A stretch of 64,000 nucleotides of DNA from Actinopolyspora xinjiangensis (lineage in GTDB: Bacteria; Actinomycetota; Actinomycetes; Mycobacteriales; Pseudonocardiaceae): positions 226,917-290,916 of the forward strand of contig NZ_FNJR01000003.1 in assembly GCF_900104475.1 (NCBI RefSeq). Direction: 5' to 3'. Below are positions 9,214 to 17,827 of the stretch, piece after piece (position 1 is the first letter of the stretch; each line of letters begins with the position of its first letter). The notes below the pieces were generated by a model that was not told the DNA's origin, did not search any database, and was given only the letters and a program-made list of their open reading frames with translations. The translations under genes and the position numbers were made by a program.

Positions 9214-10455
9214 TCACCTGGGATTCGGGAGCCCGTCCAGCATCACCGGGAGGGAGGCGTGGCCGTTGGCGATGAACCCGCCGGCCGGGCGGAGTTCGGA
9301 GTCCGGGACCGCGAGACGCATCCCCGGGAATCGGTCGAACAGCGCCGGTAGTGCGATCTCCGCCTCCAGCCGCGCCAGCGGAGCCCCGAGACAGTAGTGC
9401 GCACCGTGCCCGAACGCCAGGTGGTCACCGTTGTCCGAACGGGTGACGTCGAACTCGTCGGGGCGTTCGTAGCGCTCCGGATCACGACCGGCCGCGGCGT
9501 AACTCGCCAGAATGGGCTCTCCCGCGCGGATCACGACACCGTCGATCTCGATGTCCTCGACGGCGTAGCGCAGCGGAACGTTGGCCAGCGGCGCCTGCCA
9601 CCGCAGCGTTTCGGTGACCACCTGTTCCCAGGAGACCGAACCGTCACGGACCAGGGCCAGCTGCTCGGGGTGGCGCAGCACGGCGGTTATGGCGTGGTCG
9701 AGCAGGTTGACGGTGGTCTCGTGCCCGGCACCGATCAGCAGGATCAGCGTGTCGACGAGTTCACGCTCGTCGAGTTTGCCCTCGTTCTCGTCGCGCGCCC
9801 TCAGCAGCACGCTGGTCAGGTCGTCGCCGGGATCGGCGCGTTTGGCGGCCACCAGGTCGTTGAGCAGCGAGTAGAGTTCGTACTGCGTGGCCCGGACCCG
9901 CTCCGGTGTGGCGGAGGTGTCGAACACCCCGTCGACGATGCGACGCAGGCCGGGTTTGGCCTCGTCGGGAACCCCGAACAGATGGCAGATCACCGCGATG
10001 GGGAGCGGATAGGCGAAGCTTTCGCGCAGGTCGACACCGCCCCGCGCGGGCGAGGCGGCCAGCTCGTCGAGCAGCTCGGTGGTGATCGTCTCGACGTAGG
10101 GACGCATCGCGGCGATCCGACGCGGGGTGAACGCCGTGGACACCAGCGAACGGAGCCTGCGGTGCTCCCGGCCGTGCGCGGTGAACATGTTGCGGACCGC
10201 GACCCAGCTCGCCAGCGCCCAGTCCTCCGGCACGTCACCGTTGATCCAGCTCGGCCAGTGCTGTCGCGGATCCTTGGAAACCCGGTTGTCCGCGAGCAGC
10301 TCACGTAATCGCCGATGACTGGTCACCGACCAAGCAACCACTCCCCCAGGTAGCTCAACGCGCGCGACGGGGCCTTGCTCACGGAGCCGGCGCGCCTCGG
10401 TGTGGATGTCGTCTCCGGCTGGATCCAGGACGTGCGGGCAGGACGAGTGCTCCAT
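9214..10455 (-). CDS. Cytochrome P450 of the conservon (CYP154-like)
   Basis: Complete P450 of 413 residues with all usual landmarks: I-helix AGHETT at 243-248, K-helix EXXR as E282-T-L-R285, and the haem loop FGHGAHYCLG with axial Cys355. It is the last gene of the conservon. Its ATG lies inside the preceding P450 gene, so the two frames overlap by 133 bases. In streptomycete conservons a normal P450 of the CYP154 type is often paired with a degenerate CYP157-type P450, and this pair fits that pattern. The substrate is unknown. The name CYP154-like rests on context and motif quality, not on an alignment. Confidence 0.88.
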   Translation of the reverse strand: MEHSSCPHVLDPAGDDIHTEARRLREQGPVARVELPGGVVAWSVTSHRRLRELLADNRVSKDPRQHWPSWINGDVPEDWALASWVAVRNMFTAHGREHRRLRSLVSTAFTPRRIAAMRPYVETITTELLDELAASPARGGVDLRESFAYPLPIAVICHLFGVPDEAKPGLRRIVDGVFDTSATPERVRATQYELYSLLNDLVAAKRADPGDDLTSVLLRARDENEGKLDERELVDTLILLIGAGHETTVNLLDHAITAVLRHPEQLALVRDGSVSWEQVVTETLRWQAPLANVPLRYAVEDIEIDGVVIRAGEPILASYAAAGRDPERYERPDEFDVTRSDNGDHLAFGHGAHYCLGAPLARLEAEIALPALFDRFPGMRLAVPDSELRPAGGFIANGHASLPVMLDGLPNPR

Positions 10456-11714
10456 TGGCCGCTTTCTCCAGGTGTCTCGTCACGACGGTCAGGTTCCTGG
10501 ACAGGCGGGAAGTGCACCGGCAGCGCGGTCAGAGCACGGTGGAAGGGCCCGGGTCGCCACTCCAACTCGTCGGCGGGCACAGCCAAGTCCATATCGGGCA
10601 ACGTATCCAAAATGGTCTCGATCGCGACAGAGGCGATCAAACGAGCCGTGCCTCGTGCCGGGCAGGTGTGCGGCCCGGCGCTCCAGGCCAGGTGGGCGCG
10701 GTTGCCGTCGCGGCGGGAGTCCCGCAGTGCGGGATCGGTGTTGGCCGCCGCGATTCCGATCACCACGGGTTGGTGAGCGGGGAGCTGAGTTCCGGCGAGT
10801 TCCACCTCGCGGGTGGGGAAGGTGATCGCGTAGTTCGCCAACGGCGGCTGCTTCCACAGCACCTCGTCGATGGCGTCCTCCACCGGCAGTCGCCCTCCGG
10901 ACAGGTCACCCGCGAAGCGGTCGTCGGACAGCCACAGCCGCAACGCGTTGGCGATCAGGTTCTGCATCGGTTCGGCACCGGCTCCCATCAGCACCACGAG
11001 CTGCTGCACCATCTCCTCGTCGTCGAGGTCGGCCTCGTGCCGCAGCAACCAGGTGGTTATGTCGGACGAGGGCTGGTCACGACGCAGCGCTACCAATTCG
11101 GCGATGCACTTGCCGAGCTCCAGGTTGGCCCGCTCGGTGTCCACCCCGTCCCACAGCGCGGTGATCGCGTCCACCATGCGTGTGGTCAGCTCCGGTGGAC
11201 TGCCGAACAGCCGGTTGAGCACCAGCAGCGGCAGCACCCGCGCGTAGTCGGCGAGCAGGTCGGCGCGCCCGTCGGGTCCGAAGTCCCGGATGAGGCTTTC
11301 CGCGCTCTCGGTGACGTAGCGGCGCAGCGTGAAGGCATCGATCCTGCCGAGACTGTCGGTGATGGCCTGGCGCAGCCGGTCGTGGGCGGGGCCGTCCTGG
11401 AACAGCACGTTGTCCCGGTACATCATCATCGCCACGACCGGGCTGTCCGCCGGTGCCTCGCGCTGCCAGGCGCGGGAGTCCTTGGGGAAGGTGTCGGGAT
11501 CACGCAGCACCGAAAGGGCGGTCTCGTGGTCGAGCACGAGCGTGGCCGGCACCCCGGGGGCCAGTTCGACCGAGGCGAGCGGCCCCTGCTCGCGCAGCTC
11601 GGCGTAGACGCCGTCCGGGTCGGCGGCGAAGGCGTGGTCGTGGATCGGGGTGGGCGCGGCGTGCATCGGACAACCGGACGGTGCCGCCGCTCCGCCGTGG
11701 GCGGTTTCTACCAT
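10323..11714 (-). CDS. Atypical cytochrome P450 lacking EXXR (CYP157-like)
   Basis: P450-fold protein of 463 residues. The haem loop is AWSAGPHTCPARG with Cys351, but the K-helix reads E284-V-L-W287 in place of EXXR, and the I-helix reads GAGAEPMQ, so the usual catalytic Thr is missing. Loss of EXXR is a known property of CYP157 P450s found in actinobacterial conservons. Homology to P450s ends near residue 403; the last 60 residues run on through the start of the next P450 gene in another frame. The start ATG has AAAGGAA seven bases upstream. It may be a non-catalytic or specialised partner of the normal P450 that follows. Confidence 0.85.
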   Translation of the reverse strand: MVETAHGGAAAPSGCPMHAAPTPIHDHAFAADPDGVYAELREQGPLASVELAPGVPATLVLDHETALSVLRDPDTFPKDSRAWQREAPADSPVVAMMMYRDNVLFQDGPAHDRLRQAITDSLGRIDAFTLRRYVTESAESLIRDFGPDGRADLLADYARVLPLLVLNRLFGSPPELTTRMVDAITALWDGVDTERANLELGKCIAELVALRRDQPSSDITTWLLRHEADLDDEEMVQQLVVLMGAGAEPMQNLIANALRLWLSDDRFAGDLSGGRLPVEDAIDEVLWKQPPLANYAITFPTREVELAGTQLPAHQPVVIGIAAANTDPALRDSRRDGNRAHLAWSAGPHTCPARGTARLIASVAIETILDTLPDMDLAVPADELEWRPGPFHRALTALPVHFPPVQEPDRRDETPGESGQWSTRPARTSWIQPETTSTPRRAGSVSKAPSRALSYLGEWLLGR

Positions 11715-12222
11715 GTGAATTCCTTTCGGTTATGTGGATTCGGCTGGCGGGAACCCCGGGGGTTCGTGCCGGGAACCGGCCCCGAGTCACGTCCGGTGAC
11801 TTCCCGAGACCGGGATTCACGAACGAGATCGCCGCTGTGCGGCACGGGCCGGACACGGATGAGCCAGGCGCGTACGAGTGCCGCTCCCCCGCCGGAGGGT
11901 GACGGCACGCGCCACGACGCACGCTCGGCCGCGTCCGGCGAGGCCGCCTGACCCCGCCCTCGGAATCAGGCCCCGCGCGTGGTGTCACCGACAGGCGGCG
12001 GGTGATACCACGTCGCGACCTCGCGATCGCCGAGCGGAGGGAAACGCTCCGGGGAATCCCTCTGACCGGGCGAGCGGAAAGCCAGGTCGTCGGGTCGGCG
12101 GTATCGGCCCGCGGAGCCGGTCTCAGAGCTCAACGGGAGTCCTCCCGGACGGGGCGGCGACGAAGCGGGAACCGCCGGGCCAAGAGCCCGACGGAAAACC
12201 GCAACCCCGGCGCGGAGAGCGG
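11715..12222. other. Gap between cvnD and the P450 pair
   Basis: A 508-base stretch inside the conservon, downstream of the GTPase gene and upstream of the first P450. Open frames here have no ribosome binding site and unlikely composition. It probably holds a separate promoter for the P450 pair; I cannot point to a clear -35/-10. Confidence 0.5.
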
Positions 12223-12828
12223 TCAAGCGGATTCCCGGGCGTGCTGGAGAGGAGAGGCGAGCACGTGCTCGACCAGGGAGACCATCGCCCGCGCGGTGGC
12301 GGAACGGTCACGGGCGTCGCAGGTGACCAGCGGGATCTCCGGCAACAGGTCGAAGGCCTCGCGTAACTCCTCGTGAGGTGGTATCTCGACGGTGTTGAAA
12401 TCGTTGATCGCCACTCCGTAGGGCAACCCTCGGTCCTCGAGCACGCTGATCACGTCGAAGGAGTCCTCGAGACGTGCCACGTCGGCCAGCACCAGTGCTC
12501 CCAGCGCTCCGTGCGCGAGGTCCTCCCACATCGACAGGAAACGCTGCTGTCCCGGCGTCCCGAACATGTAGAGCACCACCCTGTCACTGAGCGTTCGGCG
12601 GCCGAAGTCCAGCGCCACGGTGGTGGTGGTCTTGTCCGTGATCCCGTGCAGGTCGTCGACGACTGCCCCGTCCCGGGTCATCGTCTCCTCGGTGTGCAGC
12701 GGTTCGATCTCGGACAGTGTGTTCACGAAGGTACTCTTTCCCACCGCGAACGGCCCCACGACCAGCACTTTCACGGCGGTACGGACGGTGTCCGGCAGGT
12801 ACACCTCACCGGAGGGCTCTGAGCCCAT
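12223..12828 (-). CDS. cvnD: Conservon GTPase CvnD
   Basis: Ras-like/MglA-type small GTPase of about 200 residues. The P-loop is GPFAVGKST (about residues 26-34), Thr residues follow in the switch I area (ITDKTTTTVALDFG), the G3-like element is FGTPGQQRF and a G4-like element is INDFN. The ATG at 12826-12828 has AGGAGG six bases upstream; a TTG immediately before it would add one residue. The gene overlaps the end of cvnC. In conservons this GTPase is thought to bind a membrane complex with the kinase-like CvnA, giving a eukaryote-like G-protein switch that affects development and secondary metabolism. Confidence 0.92.
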   Translation of the reverse strand: MGSEPSGEVYLPDTVRTAVKVLVVGPFAVGKSTFVNTLSEIEPLHTEETMTRDGAVVDDLHGITDKTTTTVALDFGRRTLSDRVVLYMFGTPGQQRFLSMWEDLAHGALGALVLADVARLEDSFDVISVLEDRGLPYGVAINDFNTVEIPPHEELREAFDLLPEIPLVTCDARDRSATARAMVSLVEHVLASPLQHARESA

Positions 12829-13168
12829 CAAGCACCTCCTGCAGTAGTTCGCGGTCCGGCCCGTGCTGCTGCCACTCGGTGGACAGTGTGGCCAGATGTC
12901 CCTGATCCACCAGGTCGGCCACCATCACCCTGGTGACGCTGGCGGGTAACTCGAGGTGGGCGGCTATCTCGGCGATCGACAGGGATCCACCGGAGCACAG
13001 CCGCAGTGTCCGGCGTTGCTCCGGTGAGAGCAGCGACGGATCGGCGTGCCGCGTGGCCTGGATGAGCGTGGTGAGATCGAGAGTGTTCCTGGTCGGGTGA
13101 GCACGTCCTCCCGTGATCAGGTAGGGGCGTACCAACGCCTCCCGGTCCCGCCGCCGTGGCGGACTCAT
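12806..13168 (-). CDS. cvnC: Conservon protein CvnC (DUF742)
   Basis: A 120-residue DUF742 protein, the third conservon component. It opens with a basic stretch (MSPPRRRDREALVRPYLITGGR) typical of the family and has a winged-helix-like region, SLSIAEIAAHLELPASVTRVM then VADLVDQGHL. The start overlaps the end of cvnB and the end overlaps the cvnD start, so translation is coupled. It probably works as an adaptor in the complex of CvnA, CvnB and CvnD; its biochemical activity is not established. Confidence 0.92.
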   Translation of the reverse strand: MSPPRRRDREALVRPYLITGGRAHPTRNTLDLTTLIQATRHADPSLLSPEQRRTLRLCSGGSLSIAEIAAHLELPASVTRVMVADLVDQGHLATLSTEWQQHGPDRELLQEVLDGLRALR

Positions 13169-13590
13169 GAGCGGTCACTGTCCCCGGAACGGGGCAAGGT
13201 TCCCAGCTCGGTGCCCAATTTCTGCACCACCGCGTGGAACCGCTGCGTAGCGGGTCCCATATCCACCCTCTTGGTGGTCGAGACTCCCATGTAGGCGTGT
13301 GGTCCGGCCGCGATGAGGAAGATGTAGCCGGTGTCGAACTCGATGAGCGTCTGGTTCCACGCGGGCTGTGCCTCCGACGAATCGCCACAGAACTCGGTGG
13401 CGGCGGCCGAGGAACCACGCAGCGAGGCCAGGCACGCGGCGAACCGGTCGGCGTCGGCCTCGCTGATCTCCCCCGTCGCGGTGATCACCAGTCCGTCTCT
13501 GGCTAAGACCACGGCGCTGCGCACCTCCGGCAGCAACACGTCGTCGAGCATCCAACGTAGTTCCGGGCGCCGAACGGTGTTCGTACTCAT
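13165..13590 (-). CDS. cvnB: Conservon roadblock/LC7 protein CvnB
   Basis: A 141-residue roadblock/LC7-domain protein, the fold of MglB-like GTPase-activating partners. Recognisable parts are the N-terminal helix ELRWMLDDVL, the strand VRSAVVLARDGLVITATG and the later TLIEFDTGYIFLIAAG. It overlaps cvnA by four bases (ATGA) and cvnC by four bases. Its expected role is to bind the CvnD GTPase and stimulate or restrain its cycle. Confidence 0.93.
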   Translation of the reverse strand: MSTNTVRRPELRWMLDDVLLPEVRSAVVLARDGLVITATGEISEADADRFAACLASLRGSSAAATEFCGDSSEAQPAWNQTLIEFDTGYIFLIAAGPHAYMGVSTTKRVDMGPATQRFHAVVQKLGTELGTLPRSGDSDRS

Positions 13591-14903
13591 GCGTGGGTGT
13601 CCTCATCCTCGTTCTCGCCGGCTGGGACGGCGCTGCTGGACTCGCTGGCCTGCTGCCAGGCGGCCAGTCCCGCCGCGCTGTCGGAACTGTCGCGCGGTGC
13701 CGCCTCGGTCTGTTCGGTGGTGGTCTCCCGTCTCCTGCGGCTGCGCTTGGGCAGCCCACCGGGGGTACGTTGCCGGGACCGTGCGGCCTCTCCCTCGCCA
13801 CTGTCGGCCGACTCCGAAGCTGCACTCTCCCGAACCGGGCTCTCCTCGGGGGTCTCGATGTGGGTCAGCAACTCGTTCGGCACGAACACCACGGCTCGCA
13901 TCCCGCCGTAGAGCGGTGGGGCGTCCACCGAGACGGTCATTCCGTAGCGCGCGGCCAACAGCCCGACGACGGCGAACCCGACCCGTGGCGGATCACCGAT
14001 CTCGTCGAGGGCCACCTCCTGTTTCGACAACAGTCGTTCGGCGCGGCGCCGCTCCTCCAGCGGCATGCCGACCCCGGCGTCGTCGATGGTGATGGCGACA
14101 CCGTTGTGCGCCGGTTGCACTCCGACCGCGACCTGCGCGTACGGTGGCGAGTAGCGCGCGGCGTTGTCCAACAGCTCCGCGACGAGCAGCACGAGCGGTT
14201 CCACCACGCGAGTGATCACTCCGAGGTCACCGACGGACTCGCCCTCGGTGCTGGGGTTGTTGGCGCTGACCGAGATACGCTGGTAGTCCCTGATCTGCGA
14301 CTGCGCTCCCCGGAGTATGTCCTGCAGGCTCGTGGCCGAGCGCTGCTGACCGATCCAGGCCCCGAACAGCACGGCGAAGCCGCGCAGCCTCCTGCTGAGC
14401 TGCGAACCCGCGTGGTCGATGGTGTAGAGGTCGGCGAGCACGTCGGCGTCGTCGTGGCGGTGCTGCATGTCCGACACGGCCATGTGCTGTTCGGCGGCCA
14501 GGCCCCGCACGGTGTCCAGCACCCCGGTCAGGGTCCGCCGCGAAGCCTGTTCGGTGTGCTCACGGGTGGCGCGCACGACCCGCTCGATACCGTCGACGAG
14601 TTCGGCGAGGGACTCGGAGACCGCCGTGCCGTCGGCCTGCCGCAACGGCCCCGGTACCGGAGCGGTCGACATCCCGTTGAGGGACTCCGCCAACGCGGGC
14701 AATCGCTTGGTCCGCAGGTGTTCGAGTTCGGCGAGGTACTGCTCGCGTTCCCTGACGAGTTCCACTATTCGCTGTCGCTGGCGAGCGATGGCCGCCGCAC
14801 CGGCTACCGCCAGCGCTGTCAAACCGGCGGCACCCACCGATCGCACCACTGACGTGGTACTCCACCGGTGGGGGGTCGAACTCATTGAGTGTTGTGTTGT
14901 CAT
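13587..14903 (-). CDS. cvnA: Conservon sensor kinase-like protein CvnA
   Basis: Membrane-anchored histidine-kinase-like protein of 438 residues. One hydrophobic segment (about residues 17-36) is followed by a long helical region (to about 200), an HATPase domain with N box ELLDNAARYSPP and G1 box DDAGVGMP, and a long acidic/basic low-complexity tail. A His remains in the dimerisation helix (TIDHAGSQLSRRLRG). The frame is open upstream, but GAGG lies close before the ATG at 14901-14903, so that start is used. It heads the conservon operon and is thought to be the receptor that recruits CvnB-C-D to the membrane. Confidence 0.9.
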   Translation of the reverse strand: MTTQHSMSSTPHRWSTTSVVRSVGAAGLTALAVAGAAAIARQRQRIVELVREREQYLAELEHLRTKRLPALAESLNGMSTAPVPGPLRQADGTAVSESLAELVDGIERVVRATREHTEQASRRTLTGVLDTVRGLAAEQHMAVSDMQHRHDDADVLADLYTIDHAGSQLSRRLRGFAVLFGAWIGQQRSATSLQDILRGAQSQIRDYQRISVSANNPSTEGESVGDLGVITRVVEPLVLLVAELLDNAARYSPPYAQVAVGVQPAHNGVAITIDDAGVGMPLEERRRAERLLSKQEVALDEIGDPPRVGFAVVGLLAARYGMTVSVDAPPLYGGMRAVVFVPNELLTHIETPEESPVRESAASESADSGEGEAARSRQRTPGGLPKRSRRRRETTTEQTEAAPRDSSDSAAGLAAWQQASESSSAVPAGENEDEDTHA

Positions 14904-15313
14904 GCGTCCCTCGTGAACGAACGTGCGGGGCACCATGCGTCATGGCGGCCACGGAGACGACACCGCCGTCGCCGGAGTTCACGCCCGCGCTGCGACTCGC
15001 GGGCCACGGTGGACTCGCCCGGCACAACTCCGGTGCGGTGAGGTGGTCGCGAGCAAGATCGTACGCATCCGCCGCGGGGACTCCTCGCGGTGGCCGCTGC
15101 CTCTCACGAAAGAGTTACCACTAGAGTGGGAGGGAAGTGTATTTGTCCACTCTGGATTCAAAATTCCGGCCCGTGCGGTCGGTGTGTTCCGCGCGGATCG
15201 AGCCCGATCCGAGCGACAGGTGACGGGAACGGGTCACGCACCCGGGAAGAGCACCGGCCCGCGTCGACACGAGCCACCTCGACCACAGTGGGGCAAAAAA
15301 GAAGGAGTGTCCT
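14904..15313. other. Upstream region of the conservon
   Basis: A 410-base region holding the promoter of the leftward conservon operon. An AT-richer patch at about 15110-15170 contains the short inverted repeat CCACTAGAGTGG (arms CCACT/AGTGG) and nearby CCACTCTGG, which could be a regulator site. No gene is supported here. Confidence 0.45.
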
Positions 15314-15775
15314 TCAGTCCCGTTCGGCCAGCTTCTTCAGCGCACGGAGTGTGTGCTCGATGTTGCGCTGGTTGGCCCCTTCCCTGTCGGACTCGCCGGT
15401 GGTCTCGGCGCTCACAGGGGTGTACCAGCTCGGACGCCGGTCCCAGGTGCTCTCCACGACGCGACATCCCTCGTCGGTGGGAACCAGCTCGTAACTCCAG
15501 TGCGAGACCGGCGTGTCCCCGTCGTCGACGTCGAAGGCGAACCGCCGCCCGCCCTCGGCGACACGGACCGTGGCCACTGTCGACCAGGACTTGTCACCAT
15601 TGCGGTTGAAACCGCGAAACCGCGCCCCAGGCCGTAGCGACGACGCGTCCAACCAGGCGCAGCTCTCGAGTTCCTCGGAGATCTCAGCGAGAACGTCGAG
15701 ATCGGTGAGCATCCGGTAGACCGCCTCCGGTGAGGCGGCGACATCGACATGCGCGCTCGCCGTCGGTTCAACCAC
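15314..15775 (-). CDS. SRPBCC (START/Bet v1-fold) family protein
   Basis: A 153-residue protein of the SRPBCC superfamily, often annotated polyketide cyclase/dehydrase. It begins MVEPTASAHVDVAASPEAVY, the classic first strand and helix, and continues with LRPGARFRGFNRNG and SHWSYELVPTDEGCRV, which follow the family pattern. The start is GTG with GAGGAG ahead. No polyketide genes are nearby, so a general lipid or small-molecule binding role is more likely than cyclisation. It is transcribed alone. Confidence 0.8.
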   Translation of the reverse strand: MVEPTASAHVDVAASPEAVYRMLTDLDVLAEISEELESCAWLDASSLRPGARFRGFNRNGDKSWSTVATVRVAEGGRRFAFDVDDGDTPVSHWSYELVPTDEGCRVVESTWDRRPSWYTPVSAETTGESDREGANQRNIEHTLRALKKLAERD

Positions 15776-16038
15776 TCCGGCCTCCTCACACGGGGGTGGA
15801 CTCTCACCACGCTACCCCACCGAACGCACCCGTTCACCGCCCGAGCCAGCCGCACCCCGGCCGCACGTCCGAACGAGCCGCGGAATCGATACAGGAGGTA
15901 GTCGAAACGGCCCCGAGGGGCACGCACGACCGCCTGCCCTGCGCGGCGCGGCCGGATGGAGGACGATGGTGCGCGGGCCCAAGCGCCCCGGTGCACTCAC
16001 CGCGGGCGCCCCGCAGCGCTCGGGGATGGTGATCCACA

Positions 16039-17715
16039 GTGATTCGAGATTATGTCAGAACGCACACGAATCCCCCGGTGTTCATCATTTCGGGGATCGT
16101 GGCCGTGGCTTTCGTGTTGTGGGGGGTTCTGGCCCCGGCGAACGTCAGCACCGTCGCCGGCAACGTGAACAGCTTCATCACCACGAACTTCGGCTGGCTC
16201 TACATCCTTTCGGCCACCCTGTTCCTCATCTTCGTCGTCGTGATCATGCTCAGCCGGTTCGGCAACATCCGGCTCGGACCGCCGGACTCCAAACCCGAGT
16301 ACGGCCGGACGGCCTGGTTCGCCATGCTGTTCACCGCCGGCATGGGAATCGGGCTGGTCTACTTCGCGGTCAGCGAACCGGTCTCGCACTACCTCAATCC
16401 GCCCACCGGCCAGGGCGGCACCGAACAAGACGTGTCCGAAGCGATGAACATCACCTTCTTCCACTGGGGACTGCACCCCTGGGCGATCTACATCGTGCTG
16501 GGACTGTCGCTGGGCTACTTCGCCTTCCGCCGGGGAATGCCACTGCGCCCCGCTTCGGCGTTCTACCCACTGATCGGGGAACGCATCTACGGCTGGATCG
16601 GGCACGTGATCGACATCCTGGCCGTGTTCGGCACGCTGTTCGGGCTGGCCACCTCGCTGGGTATCGGAGGCCAGCAGGTGGGGGCCGGACTGGAGACCCT
16701 GTTCGGCATCCCGAACACCGCCACGCTGCAGGTGATCCTGATCCTGGCCATCACCGCCATCGCGGTCGTGTCGGTGATGCTCGGTATCGACAAGGGCATC
16801 CGCAACCTGTCACTGATCAACCTGTGGCTGGCCTTCGCCCTGATGGTGTTCGTGTTCGTGGTGGCCTCATCACGCGACATCGTCAACGCGCTGGCGAACA
16901 ACATCGGCACCTACCTGCAGAACCTGCCGCTGACGAGCTTCGAGACCTACCCGGGCAACGCCGAGGCGAGGGAATGGCAGGCCGACTGGACACTGTTCTA
17001 CTGGGGCTGGTGGATCTCCTGGTCCCCCTTCGTCGGAATGTTCCTGGCCAGGATCTCGTTCGGACGCACGATCCGGCAGTTCATCGGAGGCGCGCTGTTC
17101 GCCCCCGTCGGGGCCTCGATGGTGTGGCTGACGGTGTTCGGCGACGCCGCGCTGCAACGGCTGCGCGCCAACCCGAACAACCCCCTCGGCGAGGCGAGTT
17201 CGGAAACGGCGATGTTCGTGCTGTTCAACCAGCTGCCGGTGGTGGAGGTCGTCAGTACCCTCGCCTCGGTGCTGGCGATCATCGTGGTGGTGCTGTTCTT
17301 CGCCACCTCCTCGGACTCCGGTTCGCTGGTTGTCGACATCCTCACCAACGGTGGTGACCCGCGCCCGAGGTGGCAGCAGCGACTGTTCTGGGCCGTGCTG
17401 GAGGGTGTGATCGCCGCGGTGCTGCTGGCCGCCGGAGCGGCCACCGGTGCGGACGCGCTGAGCGCGCTGCAGACCGCCTCGATCGTGGCCGGGCTGCCGT
17501 TCTGCATCGTGCTGCTGCTGATGTGTGTGGGACTGACCAGGGGACTCAACCAGGAGCGGCATTTACTGACCCGCCCCGAGGAGCCCAGCCCCCTGATCGG
17601 TCTGCGACAGAGCGCGGCCAGAACCCCCCGCACCACTTCGAGCGGTGAGTCGGGCGGCGGAACCGCCCGGGAGTCCGGCGAGGGGACGAGCGGTTCCGAT
17701 CCCGACAGGGAGTGA
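16039..17715 (+). CDS. BCCT-family betaine/choline transporter
   Basis: Integral membrane carrier of 558 residues with about twelve helices. BCCT landmarks are the glycine-rich GMGIGLVYFAVSEP in the first third and YWGWWISWSPFVGMFLARIS with the Trp-rich substrate site. It probably imports a compatible solute such as glycine betaine with Na+ or H+, protecting against salt stress. The C-terminal 40 residues are hydrophilic and Ser/Gly-rich; in relatives such tails sense osmotic state. The start is GTG with only a weak GGGGATGG upstream. The gene is monocistronic and ends before a strong hairpin. Confidence 0.9.
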   Translation: MIRDYVRTHTNPPVFIISGIVAVAFVLWGVLAPANVSTVAGNVNSFITTNFGWLYILSATLFLIFVVVIMLSRFGNIRLGPPDSKPEYGRTAWFAMLFTAGMGIGLVYFAVSEPVSHYLNPPTGQGGTEQDVSEAMNITFFHWGLHPWAIYIVLGLSLGYFAFRRGMPLRPASAFYPLIGERIYGWIGHVIDILAVFGTLFGLATSLGIGGQQVGAGLETLFGIPNTATLQVILILAITAIAVVSVMLGIDKGIRNLSLINLWLAFALMVFVFVVASSRDIVNALANNIGTYLQNLPLTSFETYPGNAEAREWQADWTLFYWGWWISWSPFVGMFLARISFGRTIRQFIGGALFAPVGASMVWLTVFGDAALQRLRANPNNPLGEASSETAMFVLFNQLPVVEVVSTLASVLAIIVVVLFFATSSDSGSLVVDILTNGGDPRPRWQQRLFWAVLEGVIAAVLLAAGAATGADALSALQTASIVAGLPFCIVLLLMCVGLTRGLNQERHLLTRPEEPSPLIGLRQSAARTPRTTSSGESGGGTARESGEGTSGSDPDRE

Positions 17716-17730
17716 CCCCGGCACGTTCGC

Positions 17731-17772
17731 GGAGCGGCCGGCGGAGCTCTGCCGAGCCAGGCCGGCCGCTCC
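17731..17772. terminator. Strong bidirectional hairpin terminator
   Basis: Perfect 12-bp inverted repeat GGAGCGGCCGGC / GCCGGCCGCTCC with an 18-base loop between the convergent BCCT and GH43 genes. It probably stops transcription from both sides. Confidence 0.8.
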
Positions 17773-17827
17773 ACCGGTGTCTCCGTCGAACCGGGAGTTC
17801 GAGGGGCCCCGTTCGACGAGCTGTCCG

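Noticed and set aside
9214-15775. Secondary-metabolite cluster (two P450s and an SRPBCC 'polyketide cyclase')
   Set aside because: The P450s belong to a conservon and there is no synthase, NRPS or terpene cyclase gene anywhere in the window.
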